From assembly GCA_009784115.1 (NCBI GenBank), contig WRCH01000008.1, positions 1-50,885 of the forward strand: DNA of 50,885 bases. The letters are read 5' to 3'. The position numbers and the translations under genes are program-made. The notes under the pieces were generated by a model. It made no database searches, was not told the DNA's origin, and saw only the letters and a program-made list of their open reading frames with translations. Shown here in pieces: positions 17,044 through 24,918 of this stretch; position 1 is the first letter of the stretch; every line of letters starts with the position of its first letter. The DNA comes from Chitinispirillia bacterium (GTDB taxonomy: Bacteria; Fibrobacterota; Chitinivibrionia; Chitinivibrionales; Chitinispirillaceae).

Positions 17044-17143
17044 TATACTGGTACACGCCTCTACACTGCACCGCACGCAACTGCGCGCAGGGCCGTGAGA
17101 CTGCTTAGCGGCATAGTGTAAACTTGTACCGTCATGCAGTATA
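17044..17143. repeat. Dispersed ~105-bp inverted repeat, copy B
   Basis: Same orientation as the copy at 952-1056. It has TATACTGGTACACG at the left, ACCGTCATGCAGTATA at the right, and the conserved core CGCACGCAACTGCGCG with GCTTAGCGGCATAGTG. It lies between the acyltransferase stop (17256) and the phosphatase start (17018), so it would be in the phosphatase leader or promoter region. Confidence 0.8.
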
Positions 17144-17255
17144 TAGCAATATACTCTCCGAAACTCACCGCCCGAAATTCGTCGTTACAATAATATAGTT
17201 TTTGAGTTGCTGTTACTTTTAATATTTCGAGCATCTAGCCAAAAATATGCGCTGC

Positions 17256-17783
17256 TCATTTTGATATTGCTGTCTTGCCTGCTATCACCTCTTTGTTTCG
17301 TATGACAAGCGGTTTTAACCCTCTGGTAAAACTTTTTACTTCATTATGAGAAGTCAAAGGCACAGTAACTCTGGCTATCGGGCCGGCTTTCGGCGGCCCC
17401 CAGAGTGTATTTGGCGGTACGTTTTTTGAAACCACAGTACCGGCCTGAATAACGGAGCCTTTCCCGATTCGTACATTTGGCAGAATAACGCAATTGGGGC
17501 CGATAAAAACATCCTCTTCGATGTGAACAGGCCCAGCGCTTGCGCTGTCACGCCGCTGCCCCCAGTAAAGATGGGCGATGATTGTGGTTTTAAGCCCGAT
17601 AGTACAGTTGTCTTCTATGGTAATTACTTCCGGATGTATCTCGTCAATATAAACATACTGACTGATCCAAACATTTTTACCGATCTTAACTCCTCTTAAT
17701 CTATGAAGCGCCGGACGCAGTGAATTGCCGCCCGGTATTTCATAAGCGGCCCTGCGCAATATCCTCTGTAACATCTGATTCAT
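17256..17783 (-). CDS. Hexapeptide-repeat acyltransferase
   Basis: Cytosolic left-handed beta-helix acyltransferase (WbbJ/LacA-like), 175 aa. It probably O-acetylates a sugar of a surface polysaccharide using acetyl-CoA. Hexapeptide turns are visible in VKIGKNVWISQYVYID, VITIEDNCTIG, VHIEEDVFIGPNCVILPNVRIGKG and VIQAGTVVSKNVPPNTLWG. The histidine in IIAHLYWG is a candidate catalytic base. Its start lies 44 bases inside the upstream ubiX, so the two are translationally coupled. Neighbouring glycosyltransferase and sugar-mutase-like genes suggest an envelope glycan pathway; the acceptor is unknown. Confidence 0.85.
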   Translation of the reverse strand: MNQMLQRILRRAAYEIPGGNSLRPALHRLRGVKIGKNVWISQYVYIDEIHPEVITIEDNCTIGLKTTIIAHLYWGQRRDSASAGPVHIEEDVFIGPNCVILPNVRIGKGSVIQAGTVVSKNVPPNTLWGPPKAGPIARVTVPLTSHNEVKSFTRGLKPLVIRNKEVIAGKTAISK

Positions 17784-18402
17784 TTATTGCCCCTTTGCTG
17801 TATGGATTCTCAATTGCCGATTTTTTATTTACTAAAGTTTGGCCGCAGCCGTTCCATCTTATCGAAGATTCGCTTTTAATATCAAGTAAATCAAGTATTC
17901 TGCAGGATGTTTGTGTTACTATATCATTAATACTTTGAGGGCTTGTATAAAACTGCGGAACAGGCGGAGTGATGAGAGCGCCGGACTCAGCCGCTTGCAG
18001 CATAAGTTTTAAATGTCCCAAATGCAGCGGCGTCTCCCTCACACTTAAAATTAGCCGCCGTTTCTCTTTGAGCGTTACGTCCGCGGCTCTTGATATGAGA
18101 GTATCACAATGACAATTAGCTATTGCGGAGAGCGTCTTTATGGAGCAGGGGATAACAACCATAGCGTCAACTTGAAATGATCCGCTTGCGATAGGTGCGC
18201 AAAAGTCCTCATTGTCATAGATACGGTAAGCGAGTCTGCTTATCTCTTTAAGATCATATTCTGTTTCGAGATCAAGCACTGTGAGCGCGGCGCGGCTGAT
18301 TACGAGATGCACTTCTGCTGTGTGGTGCAGGAGTTCGAGCAGACGTACCGCGTATATTGATCCGGAGGCTCCGCTTATCCCGACTATGATTTTTCTTTTC
18401 AT
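17740..18402 (-). CDS. ubiX: UbiX/Pad1 flavin prenyltransferase
   Basis: Makes prenylated FMN, the cofactor of UbiD decarboxylases, from FMN and dimethylallyl phosphate. From the chosen ATG (18402, MKRKIIVG) it is 220 aa; the upstream ATG at 18444 would add 14 unrelated residues. Rossmann-like flavoprotein features are VGISGASGSIYAVRLLELL (residues 5-24), PIASGSF, VIPCSIKTLSAIA near residue 95, and LILSVRETPLHLGHLKLM (R and E of the active site). The C-terminal 25 residues overlap the acyltransferase start and look like an extension. The partner ubiD lies 1.6 kb upstream in the same direction. Confidence 0.94.
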   Translation of the reverse strand: MKRKIIVGISGASGSIYAVRLLELLHHTAEVHLVISRAALTVLDLETEYDLKEISRLAYRIYDNEDFCAPIASGSFQVDAMVVIPCSIKTLSAIANCHCDTLISRAADVTLKEKRRLILSVRETPLHLGHLKLMLQAAESGALITPPVPQFYTSPQSINDIVTQTSCRILDLLDIKSESSIRWNGCGQTLVNKKSAIENPYSKGAINESDVTEDIAQGRL

Positions 18403-18444
18403 TTTTGCTTTCTCCGCCGTATCACCACATTCATACCACATCAC

Positions 18445-18510
18445 CCCGCCCCGGGTTAAAACCCGGGGTTATAGATATTGCGTCCTTTCAGGACGGGGAA
18501 AATGTAAAAA
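18445..18510. repeat. GC-rich palindromes between ubiX and upstream gene
   Basis: Two palindromes: 18449-18468 (CCCCGGGTT-AA-AACCCGGGG) and 18481-18495 (CGTCCT-TTC-AGGACG). They belong to the same short-palindrome family as the clusters at the window ends and at 19664-19775. Neither is followed by a T-run on either strand. Confidence 0.7.
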
Positions 18511-19521
18511 TCAGTATTCTATCTTTATATAAAGACTTCTGCTGTATCCGTCAACAGACGCAATAAAACTGCCGTCTTCAAGCTGATGCGCGTCTATGTG
18601 GTGCATCCCGCGCCGTGCCCATCTGAATTTACCGCCGGTCAATACAGGATTTATTGAGTGTGATTTTTCAACATACTCAACTCTGTTAAGAGTAACTATT
18701 TGGAAAGCATTGAGTCTTTTACCATAGGATGTTTTACAATCCTGCGCGAGCCAGTATCTGTTACCATCTATGAGAGGTATCCTCCCCCCCGGCCTTGACC
18801 GTGAAGCATTATCACGCACTATTGGGCTTGACGGATGCTCACTATAAGGGCCGCGCAGCGAATCAGCGAAAAAAAGGCGTGTTACATTGTGTTTTTGCGG
18901 AGAACCGTTTGCAATAATCCACCATGTACCGCCATCTTCAAAAACGACATGATCTCCAAATTCTCCATGCAAAAGAACATCTGTAAACTCCCAGTTATAA
19001 GGAAAATTCAATGCTTTGTATAGACGAAGTTCTCCTGACTCAGCTGATTCCGGAATCATATAGTATTCGTCATCATTCAAAAACACTAATGGATATGAAA
19101 GGTGAAATGGTTCACTAAGCACGACTTTGCGATAATCCCATGAAAGTCCGTCCTGACTCTCAGCCAATGAAATAACGCCCTTATTTGTGAGAGCATTAAG
19201 CGCTTCAAAAAACATATACCATCTATCATCTTTTTTAATCATGAAAGGATCAGCGACAAACTCCGCTTTTATATCGTTAACGTCGCTTGCGGTCAGAACC
19301 GGATTAACTACTCCTTCTGCCGGACGGAGTTCAAAGGGGGAAACTCCTGTGTATATGCCTATAGCCCAATCATTTTTGTTAAACGTGGTTATTCGTGATC
19401 TGTTTTTTACTAATGCGGTGATGCCTGCCGTAAGAAAGATTACAGCGATTATCACCAAATAACAGTGATATCGTTTACGCTTCTTATGCGTGAAGCTGCT
19501 CATTGTTTTATATATCCTCAT
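18511..19521 (-). CDS. Membrane-anchored GH43-like/GINT1-N beta-propeller protein
   Basis: Predicted 336-aa protein with a basic N terminus, one transmembrane segment (about residues 19-38) and an extracytoplasmic five-bladed propeller. The sequence (DWAIGIYTG, ADPFMIKKDDRWYMFFEAL, VISLAESQDGLSW, YPLVF..DEYYMIPES, RLYKALNFPYNWE, GDHVVFEDGGTWWI) resembles the N-terminal domain named after plant glucosamine inositolphosphorylceramide transferase, which is related to GH43-type propellers. In bacteria such domains occur with polysaccharide genes. Catalytic function is unproven. The start could be ATG 19521 or ATG 19503; neither has a strong ribosome-binding site. It lies between ubiX and ubiD, in an envelope-glycan setting. 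Confidence 0.72.
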   Translation of the reverse strand: MRIYKTMSSFTHKKRKRYHCYLVIIAVIFLTAGITALVKNRSRITTFNKNDWAIGIYTGVSPFELRPAEGVVNPVLTASDVNDIKAEFVADPFMIKKDDRWYMFFEALNALTNKGVISLAESQDGLSWDYRKVVLSEPFHLSYPLVFLNDDEYYMIPESAESGELRLYKALNFPYNWEFTDVLLHGEFGDHVVFEDGGTWWIIANGSPQKHNVTRLFFADSLRGPYSEHPSSPIVRDNASRSRPGGRIPLIDGNRYWLAQDCKTSYGKRLNAFQIVTLNRVEYVEKSHSINPVLTGGKFRWARRGMHHIDAHQLEDGSFIASVDGYSRSLYIKIEY

Positions 19522-20001
19522 TTTTTAATAAAAAAGAGAATTCAATCCGCAGCTCAAAGAGAGCAAATTTTTAGCCAATAAAAAATGGGAGGTCCGATAT
19601 TTCAAGTTTTTCAAAAATGCGGCATAAATCCCACATACCGTCACGCGTAACCCACACAACGCACAGGGTTAAAACCCTGCGCTGCACGCTTTCACCCCTA
19701 AAGGGGTGCGGAAAAACACATCTGCTCCTCGCCCCTTTAGGGGCGAAAGAGTGTAACCAAGGGCTTTAGCCCCTGGCTCTCAAAGTCAAAACAGCGCCCC
19801 ATTCCGCAAAAACTAATGCAAATACACCGTAAAAAAACACCCTTCTTTTAACAAAAAATAACCTGTCAAACAAAAACTTGCTCATACCGCCCCCAAAATA
19901 ATTTGAAATAGTGTTGATATGTCAAATGATGAAATCTTACTTTATAATAAAATACAATAGGGAAACGCGGCGGACCTCTTTTATTAAAATTGAGGATTAA
20001 A
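19522..20001. repeat. 480-base gap: palindrome cluster and ORF remnant
   Basis: Contains four GC-rich palindromes: 19664-19679 (CAGGGTT/AACCCTG), 19693-19708 (CACCCCT/AGGGGTG), 19730-19745 (CGCCCCT/AGGGGCG) and one around 19760-19775. An 8-base inverted pair, GAGGTCCG at 19589-19596 and CGGACCTC at 19971-19978, brackets about 390 bases. A 39-codon minus-strand frame runs from 19885 into the palindromes. The cluster may mark an insertion or deletion scar between ubiD and the propeller gene. Confidence 0.65.
19766..19885 (-). pseudogene. Short membrane-protein ORF ending in a palindrome (possible remnant)
   Basis: A 39-codon frame starts at ATG 19885 behind GGGGGCGG. It encodes a basic N terminus (MSKFLFDRLFFVKRR) followed by one hydrophobic helix (VFFYGVFALVFAEWGAVLTL), then stops inside the GGGGCTAAAGCCC palindrome. 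It looks like the first helix of a multi-pass membrane protein cut off by the repeat cluster, but it could be a genuine small membrane protein or chance. Confidence 0.35.
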
Positions 20002-21051
20002 TCAATGAAAAAGCGAACCCAATCTTCCGCTCATTTGAAACAGTTTAAAATTTCTATTTTTGAGACAGGCGTTTTGTATTTTTTGCCGAATTTTTGAGCC
20101 GTGAAAGTCAACTAAGCCAAATTTTGACAGAAAAGATAAAAGTTCATGATCTTCTCCTCCCGCCGCTCCCACCGCAGTACCGCGGAATATAGGATTGTTT
20201 CGGTGCATGATACTTTTAACCTCAAACAGATACGCGGCAGGATTTGAGCTTGCGATACCGGCATAGTCAAGGTAAGGCCCATCCTTAACTCGGAAGTCAG
20301 GCTTGACCTCTCCCTCAATAACGATTTCTGAATTAGCCGGGATCTCTAAGTCAACACTATTGCATTTGACAAGCTCTAAAGGTTTCTGAGATAGAGCGCC
20401 TGCCATCGCAAATTCATCCATACTATAAGGAAACGCGGCTGCTCCGCACATAACAGCCGCTTCGCTTACCCCTATGCAAACTGCCATTTCAAGCGGTTTG
20501 CATTGCAGCTTGGCTAACTTCAAATGCAGTGACAGATGGCTAAACGGAGAGACGCTTATAGACGCTGTCGTTTTTGATAAAATCTGCATCCTGTAAATGC
20601 CGATATTACGGCTTCTCCTCAATGGATCTTTTGTAACATTAAGATGCCATGTCCCAATAAATCTTCCGCCGTCAATCTCACTCCACCAAGGAACAGGAAA
20701 TTTGTATAGATCAATATCTTTACCAAATAAGATATTATCATGTAAAGGGATTTTATCATTAACTATAACAGGAATATATGGATTTTTTAACCGTTCTTTG
20801 AATATCGCTCTGATATGACTCTCTTTGAGAGTATGGGGAAATCCAAGAGCCGCCGCGATCAATTTATTATTGCTCATCGCTCCTGTAAGTACAGAGTTAT
20901 TTGGATAATCTTTGATATTTGTGAATAAAAGAGCTGACTTGGCTTCCCGCGTCATAGCGCCAATCTCATATTTCCAATCAACTTGTTTCTCTATGCGGGT
21001 AAGCAGTTTCTGTTTGTCTATTTCAGAGATAAACGAGCGCAAATCCATCAT
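20002..21051 (-). CDS. ubiD: UbiD family decarboxylase, short form
   Basis: Predicted prenyl-FMN-dependent (de)carboxylase, 349 aa from ATG 21051 (MMDLRSFI). The longer frame to 21087 would run into the upstream gene; the chosen start lies one base after that gene's TAA, behind GAGGTG. Family features include MTREAKSALLF, LTGAMSNNKLIAAALG, the GRFIGTWHLNVTKDP and RNIGIYRMQ segments (cofactor-site Arg), PANSEIVIEGEV and DGPYLDYAG. It lacks about 100 residues of C-terminal sequence found in classical UbiD (about 450-500 aa) and ends FHGSKIRQKIQNACLKN. I cannot tell whether this is a short subfamily or a truncation. ubiX downstream should supply its cofactor. Substrate unknown; a quinone precursor or aromatic acid is possible. 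Confidence 0.82.
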   Translation of the reverse strand: MMDLRSFISEIDKQKLLTRIEKQVDWKYEIGAMTREAKSALLFTNIKDYPNNSVLTGAMSNNKLIAAALGFPHTLKESHIRAIFKERLKNPYIPVIVNDKIPLHDNILFGKDIDLYKFPVPWWSEIDGGRFIGTWHLNVTKDPLRRSRNIGIYRMQILSKTTASISVSPFSHLSLHLKLAKLQCKPLEMAVCIGVSEAAVMCGAAAFPYSMDEFAMAGALSQKPLELVKCNSVDLEIPANSEIVIEGEVKPDFRVKDGPYLDYAGIASSNPAAYLFEVKSIMHRNNPIFRGTAVGAAGGEDHELLSFLSKFGLVDFHGSKIRQKIQNACLKNRNFKLFQMSGRLGSLFH

Positions 21052-21052
21052 A

Positions 21053-22387
21053 TTACAGCACCTCTTCCATACATCCAATTTTTTCACAAATATCCCGTGC
21101 AGCTTTTACACCTAAAATAAACGCGTCTTCCATAGAAGAGTACTCCCATGAACCAAAACGTCCGGCAGAATAGATGTTTTTACTTTGAAGATAGTTTTTA
21201 ATTATGCGAAGACTCTCTTGGCGCTGATTGTCAAAAAGTACATATCCGTAAGGGATATCAAGCGTTTTTTCACACACGACTTGCTCTTTATTATGAAGTA
21301 TCCCCATCTTTATGAGATCATCAATACATTTATCTCTTGCCAATTCAGCATCAATCCCTTTTTCAAGATCGTAAGAGATTTCAAGATAAATCGAACCGTG
21401 TCCCTGCGGCGCCATAGCAGAGCTAAAATTATTTGTAAAGCCGAATCTGTGAAATAGATACTCATCTTCCGGCACGTAAATCCAATGCCTGTTGCCAAGA
21501 TTTCCTTTAATCCCCAAGTTGATATTAAGGACAGAGACCGCTCTAAGTTTTGCGGACGCGTCTTTAATTTCGTCGGGAATATCATCGTTGATACTTGCTA
21601 CAAGCAGCGGGAGCGGCTGAGTGGAGATGATAAAATCATAGCTCACTCTCCTACCCTGTGATGTCACTAAGATTTGTTCTGACGGGATGATTTTGCTGAC
21701 GGACTCATCGAGATTAACGTTATGAAGACCCGCGGTCATGGCGTTCACCATAGACTCTATACCGCCGATTTTTGGATAGAAAAAATGGCTGTTATAACCA
21801 TGCTCACCGCTCATGTCACAGAGCGCGCCTTCAATAAGCATTTTTAAGTCAGAAGATGGTACGAATCGTCCGCCGGCGTCAGGAGTAAGTTCTTTGGGAT
21901 GGACTCTGTAAATTTTACTGTTATAGGGGATCATAAAGTGGCGGCCGATTCCATCACCAAAATACGCCCTTATCCACTCCTCAAAAGTTTTTATATCACC
22001 TTTATCACCTGTAAAATATTGTTTGCTATACTCATAGAGACATTCAGAAATCACATTTGACGGAAGTCCAAACAGATTTGCCTGAAACGGATAACGGGTA
22101 TATACATTTTTTGAATAGATCCACGCGTCTCTGTTTTTCTGCTCAAGTATACTTCCGATTAAATCAAAAACATAGCTTTTAAAAAAATCGTTACTAAAAT
22201 GCAGAAGATGTCCTGTGTAATCAAAAAGGAACTCTCCCTCTCTTTCTGTACGGCACAAACCTCCTGCTCTTGCTTCCTTTTCAAACGAAATATAATCAAG
22301 TGAAAATCCCTCGTTTTTTTTCTGTTTAATTTCCTGCGCAGCGCCAATCCCCGCAAGTCCGCAACCTATTATTGCCGCATTTTTCAT
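21053..22387 (-). CDS. FAD/NAD(P)-binding amine-oxidase-like or UDP-galactopyranose-mutase-like protein
   Basis: Flavoprotein of 444 aa. The N terminus is a dinucleotide-binding fold (AAIIGCGLAGIGAAQEI, residues 4-20), then FEKEARAGGLCRTE, a classic second FAD motif. FDYTGHLLHFS and YPFQANLFGLP near residues 56-110 resemble UDP-galactopyranose mutase and related protoporphyrinogen-oxidase-like sugar enzymes. The C-terminal SAGRFGSWEYSSMEDAFILGVKAA is the third FAD contact. It overlaps the start of the glycosyltransferase gene end by four bases (22384-22387) and ends one base before ubiD. With GT4 and the acyltransferase it fits a surface-glycan pathway. Exact reaction unknown. Confidence 0.85.
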   Translation of the reverse strand: MKNAAIIGCGLAGIGAAQEIKQKKNEGFSLDYISFEKEARAGGLCRTEREGEFLFDYTGHLLHFSNDFFKSYVFDLIGSILEQKNRDAWIYSKNVYTRYPFQANLFGLPSNVISECLYEYSKQYFTGDKGDIKTFEEWIRAYFGDGIGRHFMIPYNSKIYRVHPKELTPDAGGRFVPSSDLKMLIEGALCDMSGEHGYNSHFFYPKIGGIESMVNAMTAGLHNVNLDESVSKIIPSEQILVTSQGRRVSYDFIISTQPLPLLVASINDDIPDEIKDASAKLRAVSVLNINLGIKGNLGNRHWIYVPEDEYLFHRFGFTNNFSSAMAPQGHGSIYLEISYDLEKGIDAELARDKCIDDLIKMGILHNKEQVVCEKTLDIPYGYVLFDNQRQESLRIIKNYLQSKNIYSAGRFGSWEYSSMEDAFILGVKAARDICEKIGCMEEVL

Positions 22388-23592
22388 ACACGCTCCGCCA
22401 TAACTTTTTTGCCTTTTGCCGACTTAGGCGATTCTGTCTTTTTATGATATAACTCTAAATAAAGCTCTTGAAGCGAAGCAGTGAATTTAGACGGATGAAA
22501 AACCGTAAACGCTCTTTTTTGTCCGGCAATTCCCATTTTTTGCGCCTTGGATTCATCATTTAACAAAGTAAGAAGAGCGGAGGCCATCGCCTGCGGACTG
22601 TTAGGCCGTACAAGAATTCCTGTTTTGCCGTCCTCAACTAATTCCGGATTACCGCCCACATCGGTTGACACAACGGCAAGCCCCGCAGCCATAGCTTCAA
22701 GAATGACAATCGGACACCCTTCTGTCCGCGATGACAGAACAAAAATATCAAACGCTTTGAGCGCTTCAAAAACATTTGCTTTGTAGCCTGAGAACTCCAC
22801 AACTTTTGATAATCCAAGATCATCGCACTGTTTTTTAAGCTGATCTTCAAGCGGCCCTGTGCCAACAATACAAAGCCTTGCCTGACTATACGAGGACGAG
22901 ACAATTTTCGTAGCTTCCAAAAGCTTGTCAATAGATTTTTCATCTGAAAGCCGGCCTATAAAACCTATTGTTTTTATATCACTTGATCGTGAAAATTTTG
23001 TATTTTGAGCCGCTTTCAATTTCTCTAAATTAAACGGCGGATAGATTATCCGAAATGGACTTTGCTTATCGTCACTATTCTTGCTTTTTTCCTCCATCCC
23101 ATCTTCCCACTCTTGTTTTATAAACTGCGAAGTTACGACAAAAGAGTCGCATTTCTTAAGAGCCGCAGATGTAAACGGCTGCAAAACTTTATCCCTTAAG
23201 CGGCCAAAGCGGGAGGGTGCGGTATCCTTAAGCGTCATCTCTGTCCCTATAATCACAGGTACTTTTGCCATTCGCGCGGCAATTGAACCAATAAGATTCG
23301 CCTTTAATACATGGGTTTGAACCACATGAGGCTTATACTCTTTAAGAAAAGAGAGAAGGCTGACAAAACTTTGCGGTTCAAATACAACTTTTTGAGGGAC
23401 GCCAAGGTTGAATATTTTCCCCCCAAGCCGCTCAAACTTCTCTCCAAAAGCGTTGCCTGAATATTCAAAAACACATACTCCGAGTTCAAAGCGTTTATGA
23501 TCTAAATTCTGCGCCATTATGGTAAGTATTTCAATTAAGCCGTTAAAGACGTCGAATGATTTATATATGTGCAGGATTTTTATTTTTTGCAT
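22384..23592 (-). CDS. GT4 family glycosyltransferase
   Basis: GT-B fold retaining glycosyltransferase, 402 aa, cytosolic or membrane-associated. The N-terminal domain begins KIKILHIYKSFDVFNGLIEIL. The C-terminal Rossmann domain carries IGFIGRLSDEKSIDKLLEA, LCIVGTGPLEDQLKK and the family donor-site E-x7-E motif in RTEGCPIVILEAMAAG, followed by VVSTDVGGNPELVEDGKTGILV. It probably transfers a hexose from a nucleotide sugar to a lipid-linked or surface glycan. It is first in a run of minus-strand envelope genes. GGGAG stands before the ATG, and a sigma54-type element lies about 55 bases upstream. Confidence 0.93.
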   Translation of the reverse strand: MQKIKILHIYKSFDVFNGLIEILTIMAQNLDHKRFELGVCVFEYSGNAFGEKFERLGGKIFNLGVPQKVVFEPQSFVSLLSFLKEYKPHVVQTHVLKANLIGSIAARMAKVPVIIGTEMTLKDTAPSRFGRLRDKVLQPFTSAALKKCDSFVVTSQFIKQEWEDGMEEKSKNSDDKQSPFRIIYPPFNLEKLKAAQNTKFSRSSDIKTIGFIGRLSDEKSIDKLLEATKIVSSSYSQARLCIVGTGPLEDQLKKQCDDLGLSKVVEFSGYKANVFEALKAFDIFVLSSRTEGCPIVILEAMAAGLAVVSTDVGGNPELVEDGKTGILVRPNSPQAMASALLTLLNDESKAQKMGIAGQKRAFTVFHPSKFTASLQELYLELYHKKTESPKSAKGKKVMAERV

Positions 23593-23649
23593 TTTGACTC
23601 TCCCTATTCTCCTTGTTTAAAAAGTCTTAATTAAATATTTTGGAAAAAG

Positions 23650-23668
23650 CAATTGGTGTACCAAATGC
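23650..23668 (-). promoter_or_regulatory. Sigma54-type promoter upstream of GT4
   Basis: On the minus strand the sequence reads TTGGTAC-N5-TTGCT, with GG and GC exactly 12 bases apart as required for an RpoN -24/-12 promoter. The surrounding 21 bases (CATTTGGTACACCAATTGC) differ at only two positions from those upstream of groES. The predicted start point would leave a leader of about 50 bases. No enhancer site was identified. Confidence 0.5.
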
Positions 23669-23730
23669 GGTATGGTAGAAGACAGGGGGTTGAATAGCGC
23701 GGAGTTTGCGGTTTAAATTTAGGGCGCCGC

Positions 23731-24897
23731 TCACACAACGGGAGTCGGAGTAAAAAGCTGCGTAAAAGTCTTCTGCGCGAAGTGATCAGTCATCCCCGCG
23801 ATATAATCAGTCACAACACGCCACGAGGGAGTATCTGTATCATAATTAGTGTTTTTTATAAAATTAAAAAACGTCTCCATGAGAGGCGCTTCTTTTATGA
23901 TATTGTTGACTTCTGAACTATTTTGACCGCGCTGTGAGGTTGTAAAAAAATCATCTAACTCATCAAAAAGCAGCTTAATCATATTAGCTGCCTTGCTCGA
24001 CTTACTCTCTACCTCATCGTGCAGATAGATGTATTTATAGTTAAACTTCTTGAGTTCATTCATCAACCCAAAAATCTCTTCGCTCATCTCTATTGAATCT
24101 TTGCCGGCGCTGTTCGCGATGGTATCGTTTACAAAAACTCCAATAATCTGTCCATTTTCCGTCCCCAATGTTTTAGTAACACCGCTTGGGATATCGCTCT
24201 TTTTTATGAGCTTTGCTTTAAGCGCATCTTCAAGATCACGGCCAAGATAAGCGATTCTGTCAACAAGCCGAACCAAACACCCCTCTAAAGTCGCAGGCAG
24301 AAACCCGCGTCCATTTAATGAATCAAGTTCACGCAGATCACGCCCGCGGTTGGGAGCCACTACCCTGTCAAAACTCTCCCCGCAATGCGTAGCTATTCCG
24401 TCTCTCACTTCGTAAGTGAGATTAAGGCCGCTGCCGTGATTTGTAAGCATATCCACAACTCTAAGACCGTGTATCTCGTGCATAAACCCGCCCGGTACAC
24501 CTCTCTTTTTGAGTATACCGTCAAGCTCACGCTCTCCTGTATGTCCAAATGGAGGATGACCGAGATCATGCCCTTTGGCAATCGCGTTTATGAGATCGGT
24601 GTTTAGATTAAGGCAGCGCCCTATTACAGACGCTATGCTTGACACGTGCAAGACGTGCTCCATGCGTGTGCAGATATGATCATTATCCGGCGACAAAAAG
24701 ACCTGTGTTTTATGTTTTAACCGCCTAAACGGGGGTGAGTGGAGAATACGGGTCTCATCGCGCGCAAATTCTAACCTGAAAGGATCGCTCTTTATGGGAG
24801 AACGGCGGCCTAAAGATTCGCTGCTCTTCTTTGCAAACGGACTGAGCTTCTCCTCATCCGCGAGCAATATGTTCTTTATATTTTCATAAACTGTCAT
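23731..24897 (-). CDS. dgt: dGTPase-like HD-domain triphosphohydrolase
   Basis: Cytosolic HD-superfamily enzyme of 388 aa, of the short dGTPase-like type. It hydrolyses dNTPs to deoxynucleosides plus triphosphate and influences dNTP pools. Signature segments are SPFRRLKHKTQVF (as PPFRRLKHKTQVF, about residue 55), TRMEHVLHVSSIA (H81), AIAKGHDLGHPPFGHTGE with H110-D111, and VDRIAYLGRDLEDA near residue 215. Substrate preference within the family varies and cannot be read from sequence. It ends about 140 bases before the glycosyltransferase gene and begins 22 bases after the phosphatase gene, so it may be co-transcribed with that one. Confidence 0.93.
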   Translation of the reverse strand: MTVYENIKNILLADEEKLSPFAKKSSESLGRRSPIKSDPFRLEFARDETRILHSPPFRRLKHKTQVFLSPDNDHICTRMEHVLHVSSIASVIGRCLNLNTDLINAIAKGHDLGHPPFGHTGERELDGILKKRGVPGGFMHEIHGLRVVDMLTNHGSGLNLTYEVRDGIATHCGESFDRVVAPNRGRDLRELDSLNGRGFLPATLEGCLVRLVDRIAYLGRDLEDALKAKLIKKSDIPSGVTKTLGTENGQIIGVFVNDTIANSAGKDSIEMSEEIFGLMNELKKFNYKYIYLHDEVESKSSKAANMIKLLFDELDDFFTTSQRGQNSSEVNNIIKEAPLMETFFNFIKNTNYDTDTPSWRVVTDYIAGMTDHFAQKTFTQLFTPTPVV

Positions 24898-24918
24898 AAT
24901 AAATTTACGTGAGTTCTT

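Noticed and set aside
20002-21051. Frameshifted ubiD with its C-terminal part in another frame
   Set aside because: No UbiD-like sequence was found downstream of the stop in any frame of the 480-base gap; the protein ends in smooth, family-like sequence, so a short form is at least as likely.
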